Below are positions 6,840-15,411 of a stretch of 64,000 nucleotides of DNA, piece after piece. Each line of letters starts with the position of its first letter. Within the stretch, counting starts at the first letter, position 1. The stretch comes from Amycolatopsis azurea DSM 43854 (GTDB taxonomy: Bacteria > Actinomycetota > Actinomycetes > Mycobacteriales > Pseudonocardiaceae): positions 62,001 through 126,000 of the forward strand of contig NZ_MUXN01000003.1 of NCBI RefSeq assembly GCF_001995215.1. The letters run 5' to 3'. Position numbers and translations under genes: made by a program. The notes beneath the pieces are model-generated. The model saw only the letters and a list, made by a program, of their open reading frames with translations. It did not search any database and was not told where the DNA came from.

Positions 6840-8351
6840 TCATTTCCTCAGGAGGTCACGCGCGTCGACGTGCCCGAACGGCCCGTCGTCGCGCCGGAAC
6901 GCGGCCGCCGTCTCCCGGGCCCGCTCGTGCGCGCCGTCGCGGAGCAGCCCGGCGAGCGTGTCGAACCGGTCGGTGTGCGCCTTCGCCCGCCGCCGCGCGT
7001 AGTCGGCGGCGGAATCCTTGGTGACCATGAACGCCCAGTCGCTCGAAAGCGCCAGCATCGCCTCGGCGACGGCCTGATCGCGGACGGCGTCACGGGTCGT
7101 GGTGTCCATTCCGGTGACGAGGTCGAGCATCCGGTGCTGCAACGCGGTGTTGTCCCGCACCATGTCGGCGACCTGCTCGCCGTCCCAGACCCGCCAGTCC
7201 TTGCCCGAACCCCACGACGACGCCGGGAGGTCGACCCGCCCGCCGAGGTGCCCGGCTTCGAGCGCGCCCTTGAGCGTGGTGACGCGGACGCCCGCCTCGG
7301 GCAGCGCGCGCAGGACGCCTTCGAGCCAGGCGGGTCCCTCGTGCCACCAGTGCCCGAACAGTTCCGTGTCGTACGCGGCGACGACGAGCGATTCGCGGCC
7401 GTGCTCGGCCTTGAGCGAGCGGAGGCGGGAGACGACGGTGTCGACGAAGTCCTGGACATGGCCGCCGAGCGTGGCCGCCGCCATCGCCGGGTCGTACGGC
7501 GCCTTGTCCGGCGGCTCGATGGTCTTGCCGGTCACCCGCGACGGCTTGAGGCCGACCTCGTGCGCCCAGGTGTGGAAGTCGCGATAGGCGGCGTGGCCGG
7601 GGTATCCGGCCTTCGGCGACCAGACGCGGTACGTGACTTCGAGGTCCCGGCCGAAGCAGACGACGTCGGAATCGCCGACCGTCCGCGCCGCCGACGTGTC
7701 GCCGTGCAGCGACGGCCCGTCGACCATGAACCGCTGGACGCCCGCGGCCGCGTACCCGGCTTCCATACCGGGCGCGTAACCGCATTCAGGTGCCCAAATG
7801 CCTTCGGGGCGCCGCCCGATCCGCAACGCGGTGTCGGCGAGGCCGCCGCGCAGCATGAAGTCGCGGACCGCCGGGTCGAGCAGCGGCTGGAACGGATGCG
7901 CCAGCGGGCCGCCGAGCAGTTCGATCGTCCCGTTGTCCACAAAGGACCGGAGAATCGGTGAGAAACCGTGTCGCCAGCGGTTTTCGAGCTCCTCCGACGC
8001 TTTGATCGCCGTCCGGTACTCGCTCGCGGCGAGGTCGCGCAGCAGCGGGTCGCCCTGCCAGAGGGTGGACGCGTGCCAGGCGCGCAGCTGCCAGTGGCCG
8101 AGCCAGTCGTGAAAGGCGTCGATGCAGTACGGGTCGTCGAGCTGGGCGGCGAGGATCGGCGTCATGCCGAGGGTGAGGACGTCTTCGCGGCCCTCGTCGG
8201 CGAAGCGGCGGAGGAGGTCGACCATCGGCAGGTAGGAATGCGCCCAAGCCTGGTAGAGCCATTCCTCGCCGACCGGCCAGGATCCGTGGTGCGGCAGCCA
8301 CGGCAGGTGGCTGTGCACGACGAGGCAGAACGTGCCCTCGTGCTCGCTCAT
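6840..8351 (-). CDS. GH57 alpha-glucan branching-type enzyme (DUF1957, Rv3031 type)
   Basis: This 503-residue protein begins with 'CLVVHSHLPWLPHHG', the first GH57 motif, and carries 'GIWAPECGYAPG' with the predicted nucleophile Glu and 'AYDTELFGHWWHEG' with the predicted acid/base Asp, then a C-terminal helical DUF1957 region. Such enzymes form alpha-1,6 branches in alpha-1,4-glucans; the mycobacterial counterpart Rv3031 is linked to methylglucose lipopolysaccharide synthesis. ATG 8351 overlaps the stop of the upstream methyltransferase gene by four bases (ATGA), so the two are translationally coupled, a strong hint that branching and methylation act on the same glucan. Confidence 0.88.
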   Translation of the reverse strand: MSEHEGTFCLVVHSHLPWLPHHGSWPVGEEWLYQAWAHSYLPMVDLLRRFADEGREDVLTLGMTPILAAQLDDPYCIDAFHDWLGHWQLRAWHASTLWQGDPLLRDLAASEYRTAIKASEELENRWRHGFSPILRSFVDNGTIELLGGPLAHPFQPLLDPAVRDFMLRGGLADTALRIGRRPEGIWAPECGYAPGMEAGYAAAGVQRFMVDGPSLHGDTSAARTVGDSDVVCFGRDLEVTYRVWSPKAGYPGHAAYRDFHTWAHEVGLKPSRVTGKTIEPPDKAPYDPAMAAATLGGHVQDFVDTVVSRLRSLKAEHGRESLVVAAYDTELFGHWWHEGPAWLEGVLRALPEAGVRVTTLKGALEAGHLGGRVDLPASSWGSGKDWRVWDGEQVADMVRDNTALQHRMLDLVTGMDTTTRDAVRDQAVAEAMLALSSDWAFMVTKDSAADYARRRAKAHTDRFDTLAGLLRDGAHERARETAAAFRRDDGPFGHVDARDLLRK

Positions 8352-9121
8352 GGGCGCACCGCCACGGCGACCAGGTCGAGGCTGGCGTCGAGGTCTTCAC
8401 CGTGGACGGTGAAATCCGCGGCCTGGATGCCTTCGACGTCGGCGAGCAGCTTCGCGGGCCAGGTCGCCTGGCCGGGCAGTTGCCCCATGACGACGTCGAG
8501 CTGGGCGTCGATGATCGAGCCGCCGTACTTGGCGTCGAGCTTCGCGACGCCCTCGCCGTGGTGGAGGCCGTGCAGGGTCTCCACCACGAAGCCGGCCGCG
8601 CACAACAACTCGTCCAATTCGGACGGTGCGAGTTCCCTGGTGTGGAACGGGTTGAGCGGGGTGTCACTGTCCGGGGTGAAGGTCAGCCGGTTGGGCGTGG
8701 TGACGATCAGCCGTCCGCCGGGGGTGAGCACGCGCCGGCATTCGGCGAGGAAGGCGCCCTGGTCCCAGAGGTGTTCGATCACCTGGAAGTTGGCGACGAC
8801 GTCGACCGAGGCGTCGCGCAGCGGCAGGAACACCAGGTTCGCCCTGGCCACGCCGACGCTCGCGTAGCGGCGGGCGACGTGCTCGGTGGTGGGGACGTCG
8901 TAGTCGAGCGCGAGCACCCGCTCGGCGACGGTGGCGATGAGCCCGGCGCCGTAGCCCTCACCGCAGCCCGCCTCCAGGACGGTCTTGCCCTCGCACAGCG
9001 GCAGGAGCTGTTGATACGCCGCTTCATGGCGGCGGAACCAATAGTTCTCCTCGGCGATGCCCGGCACGGTGCGTTCACCGGTGAGGTGCAGCGCTTCGGC
9101 CCTGGTGGCTGGGGTGGTCAC
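8348..9121 (-). CDS. SAM-dependent methyltransferase (Rv3030 type)
   Basis: The protein is 257 residues and has a class I methyltransferase fold: motif I 'VLEAGCGEGYGAGL', a following acidic 'LALDYD', then 'VDVVANFQVIEHLWD' and 'RVLTPGGRLIVTTPN'. The start is GTG 9119-9121, as no ATG is nearby. It heads an operon with the GH57 enzyme (four-base overlap) and the peroxidase. Its counterpart beside Rv3031 in mycobacteria is thought to O-methylate glucose units in polymethylated glucans; that substrate is inferred from neighbourhood only. Confidence 0.85.
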   Translation of the reverse strand: MTTPATRAEALHLTGERTVPGIAEENYWFRRHEAAYQQLLPLCEGKTVLEAGCGEGYGAGLIATVAERVLALDYDVPTTEHVARRYASVGVARANLVFLPLRDASVDVVANFQVIEHLWDQGAFLAECRRVLTPGGRLIVTTPNRLTFTPDSDTPLNPFHTRELAPSELDELLCAAGFVVETLHGLHHGEGVAKLDAKYGGSIIDAQLDVVMGQLPGQATWPAKLLADVEGIQAADFTVHGEDLDASLDLVAVAVRP

Positions 9122-9191
9122 GCCGCGACCCTACCGGCCGGTCACTTGGGCCCGCGTGTCACGTTTCGCGGCGCTGTCCGGTCCAGAAGAC

Positions 9192-9614
9192 ATGCAACGG
9201 ACAATCACCCGCGTACTGCTCGTCGTCTTCGGTCTCGTCGAACTGCCGGTCGGCCTGTGGCCGCTGCTCAGCCCGGACGGCTTCTACCGGGACTTCCCCG
9301 GGTTCCGTACCGGTTGGGTCGCGATGGACGGCCCCTTCAACGAACACCTGATCGCCGACTTCGGCGGCCTCAACCTGGCGCTCGCCGCGATCCTGATCGG
9401 CGCCGCCGTGATCGGGACGACGGCCGTGGCCAGGCTAGCGGCGCTCGCGACCTTCCTCTTCGGGCTGCCGCACTTCCTCTACCACCTCGGCCACGTCTCG
9501 CATTTCGAGCCGGTGGACCAGGTGCTGATCGTCGGGATGACAGCGCTGGGCGCGGTGCTTCCGCTGGTACTGGCGCTGATCCCGGGCAAGCGCCCTACAC
9601 CGGCGACACCGTGA
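9192..9614 (+). CDS. Four-helix integral membrane protein, DoxX/DUF4345-like
   Basis: From ATG 9192, 140 residues with about four hydrophobic segments: near 5-25 ('VLLVVFGLVELPVGLWPLL'), 50-70 ('LALAAILIGAAVIG'), 75-95 and 115-133. Polar motifs such as 'GLPHFLYHLGHVSHF' between helices 3 and 4 resemble small membrane proteins grouped near DoxX. The function is unknown. It is divergent from the methyltransferase with only 70 bases between starts, and its 3' end overlaps the convergent DegV gene by 20 bases. Confidence 0.7.
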   Translation: MQRTITRVLLVVFGLVELPVGLWPLLSPDGFYRDFPGFRTGWVAMDGPFNEHLIADFGGLNLALAAILIGAAVIGTTAVARLAALATFLFGLPHFLYHLGHVSHFEPVDQVLIVGMTALGAVLPLVLALIPGKRPTPATP

Positions 9615-10446
9615 TGCCGATGGCGCCCGGTCCGAGGTGGGCGCCGAGGATCATGCTGGCGTCGACCAGGGTGCTGTCGACCATTTTGGGCAGCCGCGCC
9701 CGCAGCCGCCCGCCGATTTCGAGATCGCGCTCGTCCGGCCCGAACCGGGTGATCGCGATCTCGACGTCCTGGTCGCCCGCGCAGTCCACCGCGAGGTCGA
9801 CGAGTTTGTTGAGCGCCCGGCGCTGGCCCGGCACCCGGGTCAGCGGCGCGACCTCGCCGTTCTTCAGCGTCAGCAGGGGTTTGATCGAGAACGCGGAACC
9901 AAGGAAGGCCTGCGCTGCGCCGATCCGGCCGCCGCGGCGCAGGAACTCCAGCGTGTCGACGTAGAGGATCTCGCGGCTGCCGCGGAACCGGCGTTCGGCG
10001 GCGTCGATGACGCGCGTGGCCTGCCCGCCGGCGGCGGCGACCTTGGCCGCCGACGTCGCCGCGAAACCGAGGCTCATCCCGGTGGTCCCGCTGTCGAGCA
10101 CGTGGACGGGGATGTTCACCTGCTGGGCGGCTTCGCGGGCGGCGTTCACCGTCTCCGACATGCGTCCCGAGATGTGGACGCTGACGACCGCGGAGGCGCC
10201 CCGGCTCGCGGCGTCCTGGAACGCCCAGAAGAACGCGGCGACCTCGGGCGGCGCCGTCTTCACCGGTGTCCCGGCACGCAGATGGTCGATGATCTCTTCG
10301 CGGTCGTAGCGGTTCTCCTCGTCGAACTGCTCTCCGACCTGCAATTGGACCTGCACGACGCCGATTCCCCAGCGTTCGGCGACCGGGGCGGGAAGACAGG
10401 CGGTGGAGTCCGTGATCACGGCGACAGGGCCGGGCATGGAACGCAT
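9595..10446 (-). CDS. DegV family fatty-acid-binding protein
   Basis: A 283-residue protein from ATG 10446; ATG 10437 (MPGPVAVITDSTACLP) is an equally good start three codons in. It shows the DegV signatures 'VITDSTACLP', 'VVSVHISGRMSETVNAA', 'VLDSGTTGMSLGF', and 'YVDTLEFLRRGGRIGAAQAFLGSAFSIKPLL'. Family members bind a single long-chain fatty acid between two domains; the Firmicutes homologue FakB presents it to a kinase, but no FakA is seen here. It is transcribed away from etfBA, with a 243-base shared upstream region. Confidence 0.9.
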   Translation of the reverse strand: MRSMPGPVAVITDSTACLPAPVAERWGIGVVQVQLQVGEQFDEENRYDREEIIDHLRAGTPVKTAPPEVAAFFWAFQDAASRGASAVVSVHISGRMSETVNAAREAAQQVNIPVHVLDSGTTGMSLGFAATSAAKVAAAGGQATRVIDAAERRFRGSREILYVDTLEFLRRGGRIGAAQAFLGSAFSIKPLLTLKNGEVAPLTRVPGQRRALNKLVDLAVDCAGDQDVEIAITRFGPDERDLEIGGRLRARLPKMVDSTLVDASMILGAHLGPGAIGITVSPV

Positions 10447-10689
10447 GGTGCGGCAGGTTAACCCTTCACCTCTACCGGGAGTACCCCCGAGTACGGCCGT
10501 TCGGGTTAGTCGCCCGGTTACACTCACTTCCGGGTGAAATAGCTGGACGATGGTCCCACTAAAACGTGCATCCAGGTGAATGAGGTCACCTCGGCGGGCC
10601 GCGGCGCCGAAATGGCCCTAATCTACCGGCCAGTAGAGCTGTTGCCCCGTGGCCGACGCCGGCCACTAACGGGAGGTCGAAGTAGACCC

Positions 10690-11475
10690 ATGACGAACAT
10701 CGTTGTCCTGGTCAAGCAGGTACCGGACACCTACTCGGAGCGGAAGCTCTCCGGTGCCGACAACACTCTTGACCGCGAATCCGCCGACGCCGTGCTCGAC
10801 GAGATCAACGAGAAGGCCGTCGAAGAAGCCCTGAAGATCAAGGAAGCCGGCGAGGGTGAGGTCACCGTCGTCTCGGTGGGTCCCGACCGCGCGACCGACG
10901 CGATCCGCAAGGCGCTGTCCATGGGCGCCGACAAGGCCATCCACGTCTCCGACGAGGCCCTTCACGGCTCCGACGCCATCGCCACCGCCAAGGTGCTGGC
11001 CGCTGCGATCTCGAAGGTCGAAGGCTTCGACCTGGTCATCACCGGCAACGAGGCCTCCGACGGCCGCGGTGGCGCCGTGCCGGCGATCATCGCCGAGCTG
11101 CTCGGCCTGCCGCAGCTGACCCACGTGAACGAGCTGACCGTCGAGGGCACCTCGATCAAGGCCGACCGCTACACCGAGGACGGCGTCACGCACCTCGAGG
11201 CGAACCTCCCCGCGGTGGTGAGCGTCGGCGAGAAGATCAACGAGCCGCGCTACCCCTCCTTCAAGGGGATCATGGCCGCCAAGAAGAAGCCGGTCGAGAC
11301 GCTGACCGTCGCGGACCTCGGCCTCGACGCCGGCGAGGTCGGCCTCGGCAACGCCTGGTCGTCCGTGCTCGAAGCCTCCCCGAAGCCGCCGCGCACCGCC
11401 GGTGAGCGCGTCGAGGACGAGGGCGACGGCGGCAGCAAGGTGGCCGCCTACCTGGTCGCCCAGAAGCTCATCTGA
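10690..11475 (+). CDS. etfB: Electron transfer flavoprotein beta subunit
   Basis: Start ATG 10690, 261 residues, opening 'MTNIVVLVKQVPDTYSERKL', with 'GADKAIHVSDEALHGSDA' and the AMP-binding/ETF-beta signature region around 'VITGNEASDGRGGAVPAIIAELLGLPQ'. EtfB pairs with EtfA to pass electrons from acyl-CoA dehydrogenases to the respiratory chain. A GGGAGG run about 15 bases upstream is the likely ribosome site. etfA follows 26 bases downstream with a strong ribosome site, so they form one transcript; the order matches the mycobacterial Rv3029c-Rv3028c pair. Confidence 0.96.
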   Translation: MTNIVVLVKQVPDTYSERKLSGADNTLDRESADAVLDEINEKAVEEALKIKEAGEGEVTVVSVGPDRATDAIRKALSMGADKAIHVSDEALHGSDAIATAKVLAAAISKVEGFDLVITGNEASDGRGGAVPAIIAELLGLPQLTHVNELTVEGTSIKADRYTEDGVTHLEANLPAVVSVGEKINEPRYPSFKGIMAAKKKPVETLTVADLGLDAGEVGLGNAWSSVLEASPKPPRTAGERVEDEGDGGSKVAAYLVAQKLI

Positions 11476-11501
11476 GACAGGTTTCGAGGAGGAATAGGGA
11501 A

Positions 11502-12461
11502 ATGGCTGAAGTACTCGTCCTCGTCGACCACGTCGACGGTGAAGTCAAGAAGGTCACGCTCGAGCTGCTGACCGCCGCTCGGGAACTGGGTGAGCCGTCC
11601 GCGGTCGTCGTCGGCCCGACCGGCACCGCCGCCAAGGCGAAGGAAGCCCTCGCCGCGCACGGCGCCGCCAAGGTGTACGTCGCCGAGGGTGACAACGCCA
11701 CCGGCTTCCTGGTCACCCCGAAGGTGGACGTCCTCGCCGCGCTCGCGGAGCGGACCTCCCCGGCCGCCGTGCTCGTCGCGGCCAGCGCCGAGGGCAAGGA
11801 GGTGTCCGCCCGGGTCGCGGTCCGCCTCGGCTCCGGTCTGCTGTACGACGCCGTCGGTGTGAACAGCGACGGCAGCGTCGACCAGTCCATCTTCGGTGGC
11901 GCGTTCTCCGTGAAGTCCAAGTCCACCAAGGGTGTCCCGGTCATCTCGGTCCGCCCGGGCGCGGTCGAGGCGACCCAGGCCGACGGTGCCGCCGCCGAGG
12001 AGACCGTCGAGGTCCCCGCCGGCGACCCGGCGAAGTCCGCCAAGGTCACCGGTGTCGAGCCGATCGTCGGCGGCGACCGTCCGGAGCTGACCGAGGCCTC
12101 GGTCGTCGTCTCCGGTGGCCGCGGTGTCGGCTCGGCCGACAAGTTCGACGTCGTCGAGACGCTGGCCGACTCGCTCGGCGCGGCCGTCGGTGCTTCCCGC
12201 GCCGCCGTCGACTCGGGCTACTACCCGGCGCAGTTCCAGGTCGGCCAGACCGGTAAGACGGTCTCGCCGCAGCTGTACATCGCGCTGGGCATCTCCGGCG
12301 CGATCCAGCACCGGGCGGGCATGCAGACCTCGAAGACCATCATCGCGGTCAACAAGGACGCCGAGGCGCCGATCTTCGAGATCGCCGACTTCGGTGTGGT
12401 GGGCGACCTGTTCAACGTCGCGCCGCAGCTGACCGAAGAGGTCCAGAAGCGCAAGGGCTGA
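11502..12461 (+). CDS. etfA: Electron transfer flavoprotein alpha subunit
   Basis: The protein is 319 residues; the C-terminal FAD-binding domain carries the signature '[20 protein letters not shown]' followed by '[20 protein letters not shown]'. The N-terminal half is the usual ETF-alpha Rossmann-like domain. It holds FAD in the EtfAB heterodimer. The ribosome site GAGGAGG lies just before ATG 11502. A terminator hairpin at 12477-12514 closes the operon. Confidence 0.96.
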   Translation: MAEVLVLVDHVDGEVKKVTLELLTAARELGEPSAVVVGPTGTAAKAKEALAAHGAAKVYVAEGDNATGFLVTPKVDVLAALAERTSPAAVLVAASAEGKEVSARVAVRLGSGLLYDAVGVNSDGSVDQSIFGGAFSVKSKSTKGVPVISVRPGAVEATQADGAAAEETVEVPAGDPAKSAKVTGVEPIVGGDRPELTEASVVVSGGRGVGSADKFDVVETLADSLGAAVGASRAAVDSGYYPAQFQVGQTGKTVSPQLYIALGISGAIQHRAGMQTSKTIIAVNKDAEAPIFEIADFGVVGDLFNVAPQLTEEVQKRKG

Positions 12462-12476
12462 GCCCTTTGTCGTGAC

Positions 12477-12514
12477 GGGGCCGTCCGGGATTATTTCCCG
12501 GGCGGCCCCTTTTT
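12477..12514 (+). terminator. Intrinsic terminator of etfBA
   Basis: A 14-bp stem with one G-U pair (12477-12490 with 12496-12509) encloses loop TTATT and is followed by five T residues (12510-12514), 16 bases after the etfA stop. This is a textbook Rho-independent terminator. Confidence 0.92.
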
Positions 12515-12635
12515 CGTGACCGGGAAGTGACCTCTCACCCTGAGAGAAGTCTGAGAACCCGCAATTAACTGAACGTGCACTAATCGGCCATCGGGCGCAT
12601 TGTCGTTGGTACCCCTCCGGGGGTAGACCTTGATT

Positions 12636-13418
12636 ATGACGACGTCACAGCTCCTCGTCAGCACTGACCAGGCAGGTGTCGAACTCCCGGCCGACGCGCC
12701 GCGTTACTCCCTCCTCGTGGCCAACGGGAACGAAGAAGTCGTTGCCGCGCAGCGTCTTCGCCATCAGGTTTTCGCCGAGGAAATGGGAGCGACGCTCAAT
12801 TCGCTCGAACCCGGTCTCGACGTCGACTACTTCGACGAGTTCTGCGATCACCTCGTGGTGCGCGACGACAACACCGGCGAGATCGTGGGCACATACCGGA
12901 TGCTGCCGCCCGATCGGGCCGCGCGAGCGGGAAAGCTCTACTCCGACAGCGAATTCGACCTCACGGCGCTCGATTCCCTGCGTCCTTCGCTGGTCGAGAC
13001 GGGCCGTTCGTGCGTGCATCCCGACCACCGCAGCGGCGCCGTGGTGAGCCTCGTCTGGGCGGGGATCGGGCGCTACATGCTGCTGGCCGGGCACCGGTAC
13101 CTCGCGGGTTGCGCGTCCGTGCCGCTGACCGACGGCGGGGTCTACGCCGCCGGCGTCTGGGATGTCCTGCGCGCCAAGCATTACGCGGACGAATCCCTTC
13201 GGGTGACGCCGCTGAACCCGTGGCGGACCGAAGGCGTCGAGCGGCCCGCCCGCGCGATCCTCCCGCCGCTCATCAAGGGGTACACGCGCCTGGGCGCGAA
13301 AACCTACGGTCCGCCCGCGCTGGACGAGGATTTCGGCGTCGCGGACTTCTTCGTCCTGCTGGATCTGCACAACGTCGACGAGCGGTATCTCAAGTTCTTC
13401 CTGGGAGAGCAGGGATGA
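12636..13418 (+). CDS. GNAT-fold N-acyltransferase, OlsB-like (Rv3027c type)
   Basis: A 260-residue protein from ATG 12636. 'AAQRLRHQVFAEEMGA' near residue 35 is the signature of the acyl-ACP-dependent N-acyltransferase group that contains OlsB, which acylates ornithine to lyso-ornithine lipid. 'RSCVHPDHRSGAVVSLVWAGI' is the central GNAT strand-helix region. The next gene overlaps it by four bases (ATGA) and encodes a PlsC acyltransferase, the OlsA-type partner. I infer ornithine-lipid or similar aminolipid synthesis; the substrate is not proven. A TTG six bases upstream is a less likely start. Confidence 0.8.
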   Translation: MTTSQLLVSTDQAGVELPADAPRYSLLVANGNEEVVAAQRLRHQVFAEEMGATLNSLEPGLDVDYFDEFCDHLVVRDDNTGEIVGTYRMLPPDRAARAGKLYSDSEFDLTALDSLRPSLVETGRSCVHPDHRSGAVVSLVWAGIGRYMLLAGHRYLAGCASVPLTDGGVYAAGVWDVLRAKHYADESLRVTPLNPWRTEGVERPARAILPPLIKGYTRLGAKTYGPPALDEDFGVADFFVLLDLHNVDERYLKFFLGEQG

Positions 13419-14311
13419 GCCACGCCTGGATGCCGAAGTCGCCGTGTGGCGACGGCTGCCTGACCGAAGGGGCGCCGACGGTGGCGTTCCCGCGGCGCGT
13501 CCTGCGGTTCACCGCGGCGATCGGCGTCATCTTCGGCGCCTTCCTGGCCGCGCCGCTGGTGCTCGTGCTGCGCGGCATGCCCCGGGAACGCTTGGTGCGC
13601 CTGCTTTTCGTGGGGATCCTTCGCTCGTTCGGGGTACGGCTGCGCGTACTCGGTGACGAGCGGTTCCGTGCCGTGCCCGGCCGCGGCGCGCTCGTGGTGA
13701 ACAACCACATCTCGTGGCTGGACATCATCGCGGTCAACGCGGTCCAGCCGATGCGGGCGCTCGCCAAGAAGGAGGTCGGCACCTGGCCGGTGCTCGGCCT
13801 GCTGGTCCGCCGCGGCGGCAGCATCTTCCTCGACCGGGAGAACCTGCGGAGCCTGCCCGCGACGATGGACGAACTCGCCGCCGCGATGCGCGGCGGCTCA
13901 CTCGTCAGCGTGACCCCGGAGGGCACCACCTGGTGCGGTCTGGGGTCGGGCCGGTTCCGCCCGGCGACCTTCCAGGCCGCGATCGACGGCGGTGTCCCGG
14001 TGCGGCCGCTCGCACTGCGTTTCCGGCTCGCCGACGGCCGGGAGACGACCCAGCCCGCGTTCATCGGGCCGGAGTCGCTCATCGCCTCGCTGCGGCGGGT
14101 CGCCGCCCTGCGCGGTCTCGTGCTGGAGGTGCACGTGTGCCCGGAGATCGCGCCTGGCCGCGCTTCGGACCGGCGGGAACTGGCCGCGCTGGCGGAATCC
14201 GCGGTGCAGGCGGCACTGGGACGGGTGCAGATCCCGGCGCAGCGGCGGCGTCGCCGTCCGATCTCCGCTCCGATCGCTCCTCCCGCCCCCGCCCGGACTC
14301 CGGCGGGCTGA
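13415..14311 (+). CDS. PlsC family 1-acylglycerol-3-phosphate-type acyltransferase (OlsA-like)
   Basis: The protein is 298 residues. After an N-terminal membrane helix ('FTAAIGVIFGAFLAAPLVLVL') comes 'NNHISWLDIIAV', the HX4D catalytic motif, then 'GSIFLDREN' and 'VTPEGTTWCGLGSGRF', the substrate-binding EGT block. The C-terminal ~25 residues are Pro/Ala/Arg-rich. ATG 13415 overlaps the upstream stop, so synthesis is coupled with the GNAT acyltransferase; together they resemble OlsB plus OlsA, adding first an amide-linked and then an ester-linked fatty acid. A plain phosphatidic-acid-forming role cannot be excluded. Confidence 0.85.
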   Translation: MSHAWMPKSPCGDGCLTEGAPTVAFPRRVLRFTAAIGVIFGAFLAAPLVLVLRGMPRERLVRLLFVGILRSFGVRLRVLGDERFRAVPGRGALVVNNHISWLDIIAVNAVQPMRALAKKEVGTWPVLGLLVRRGGSIFLDRENLRSLPATMDELAAAMRGGSLVSVTPEGTTWCGLGSGRFRPATFQAAIDGGVPVRPLALRFRLADGRETTQPAFIGPESLIASLRRVAALRGLVLEVHVCPEIAPGRASDRRELAALAESAVQAALGRVQIPAQRRRRRPISAPIAPPAPARTPAG

Positions 14312-14384
14312 AGGGGACTTTCCCCGCATGGGACGTGGTGAAAGCGCCCTTCACCGCGTCCCATGCGGGCATGGTTCCCTTCAG
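14308..14384. terminator. Bidirectional terminator-like palindrome between convergent genes
   Basis: CTGAAGGG (14308-14315) pairs with CCCTTCAG (14377-14384). Within it, CCCCGCATGGGACG pairs with the complementary run around 14355-14368, and GGTGAA pairs with TTCACC in the centre. The element begins at the stop of the acyltransferase gene and ends next to the stop of the facing oxidoreductase gene, so it can serve both. Its GAAGGGG core relates it to palindromes at 47071 and 58541. Confidence 0.7.
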
Positions 14385-14385
14385 C

Positions 14386-15276
14386 TCACTCGAAGGTCAG
14401 CGTGATCTTCCCGCCCGCGTGCCCCGTCGCGCTCTCCCGGTGCGCCTCCGCGACATCGTCGGGCGCGTAAGCGGTCCCCAGCTTGAGCTTCAGCTCACGC
14501 GAGACGAGACCCTCCAGCACCGCGGGGGTCTGCTCCCCGCCCGCCGAGAACTTCAGCCCCTGCGCGTAAGCGGCGGGGTCGGCGATCGTGATCAGCCGGT
14601 CGGGTGACCCGAGCAGGGCGACGGAGTCACCCAGGACGCCGAAGCCCGCCGCGTCGAACACCGCGTCGACGCCGTCCGGCGCGGCCGCGCGGACTCGCGA
14701 AACCCAGCCGTCGCCGTACTGCACCGGCACCCCGCCGAGTTCCTTCACCTCGTCCAGCGAGGAAGCACCCGCCAGCCCGACGACCGTGGCGCCCAGCTCG
14801 ACCGCGGCCTGCGTCGCGATCCGGCCGACCTGGCCGCTCGCCCCGTGGATCACGAGCGTTTCGCCCGGCTTGACCTCCAGTTCGCCCAGCACCCGCAACG
14901 CCGTCTCACCGGCGACGGGCAGCGAGGCGGCTTCGGCCCACGAAAGCCCGGCGGGCTTCCGGGCGATCGTCGTCGCCAGCGCGTACTCCGCGTAAGCCCC
15001 GGTGTCGGCCCAGCCGAAGACTTCGTCCCCGACGGCGAATACGGCGCCTTCGCCCACGGCGTCCACCACGCCCGCGAATTCGTGGCCGAGGACGTGCGGG
15101 AATTCGACCGGGTAGACCTCCTCCATGGCACCGGACCGGATCTTCCAGTCGATCGGGTTGACGCCGGCGGCCTTGACCGCGACCCGCACCTGACCCGGGC
15201 CGGGTTCCGGCGCCGGGACCTCGGCGGACCGTAGGACGTCGGTGTCGCCGTACTGGGTGATGGTGATCGCTCGCAT
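14386..15276 (-). CDS. Medium-chain NADP-dependent oxidoreductase, quinone-reductase type
   Basis: From ATG 15276 (MRAITITQYGD), 296 residues; AGGAG sits five bases upstream, which decides this start over GTG two codons earlier. An N-terminal GroES-like domain ('VKAAGVNPIDWKIRSG', 'VLGHEFAGVVDAVG') precedes a Rossmann domain with 'VIHGASGQVGRIATQAA'. The zinc-binding cysteines of alcohol dehydrogenases are absent, placing it with zeta-crystallin-like quinone oxidoreductases. The substrate is unknown. It stands alone, convergent with the acyltransferase pair. Confidence 0.88.
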   Translation of the reverse strand: MRAITITQYGDTDVLRSAEVPAPEPGPGQVRVAVKAAGVNPIDWKIRSGAMEEVYPVEFPHVLGHEFAGVVDAVGEGAVFAVGDEVFGWADTGAYAEYALATTIARKPAGLSWAEAASLPVAGETALRVLGELEVKPGETLVIHGASGQVGRIATQAAVELGATVVGLAGASSLDEVKELGGVPVQYGDGWVSRVRAAAPDGVDAVFDAAGFGVLGDSVALLGSPDRLITIADPAAYAQGLKFSAGGEQTPAVLEGLVSRELKLKLGTAYAPDDVAEAHRESATGHAGGKITLTFE

Positions 15277-15411
15277 GTCCACTCCTGTTTCGGTTGCCTT
15301 CGCTGCGATCAGTCAACCGGCGCCCGGACCTCGCCCGAACCACTCGGACGAGCAGTGTTCACTAGCCGGGCGAGCAGCGTCGCCCACGATGGACGCGCCT
15401 ACTGTGGAGTC

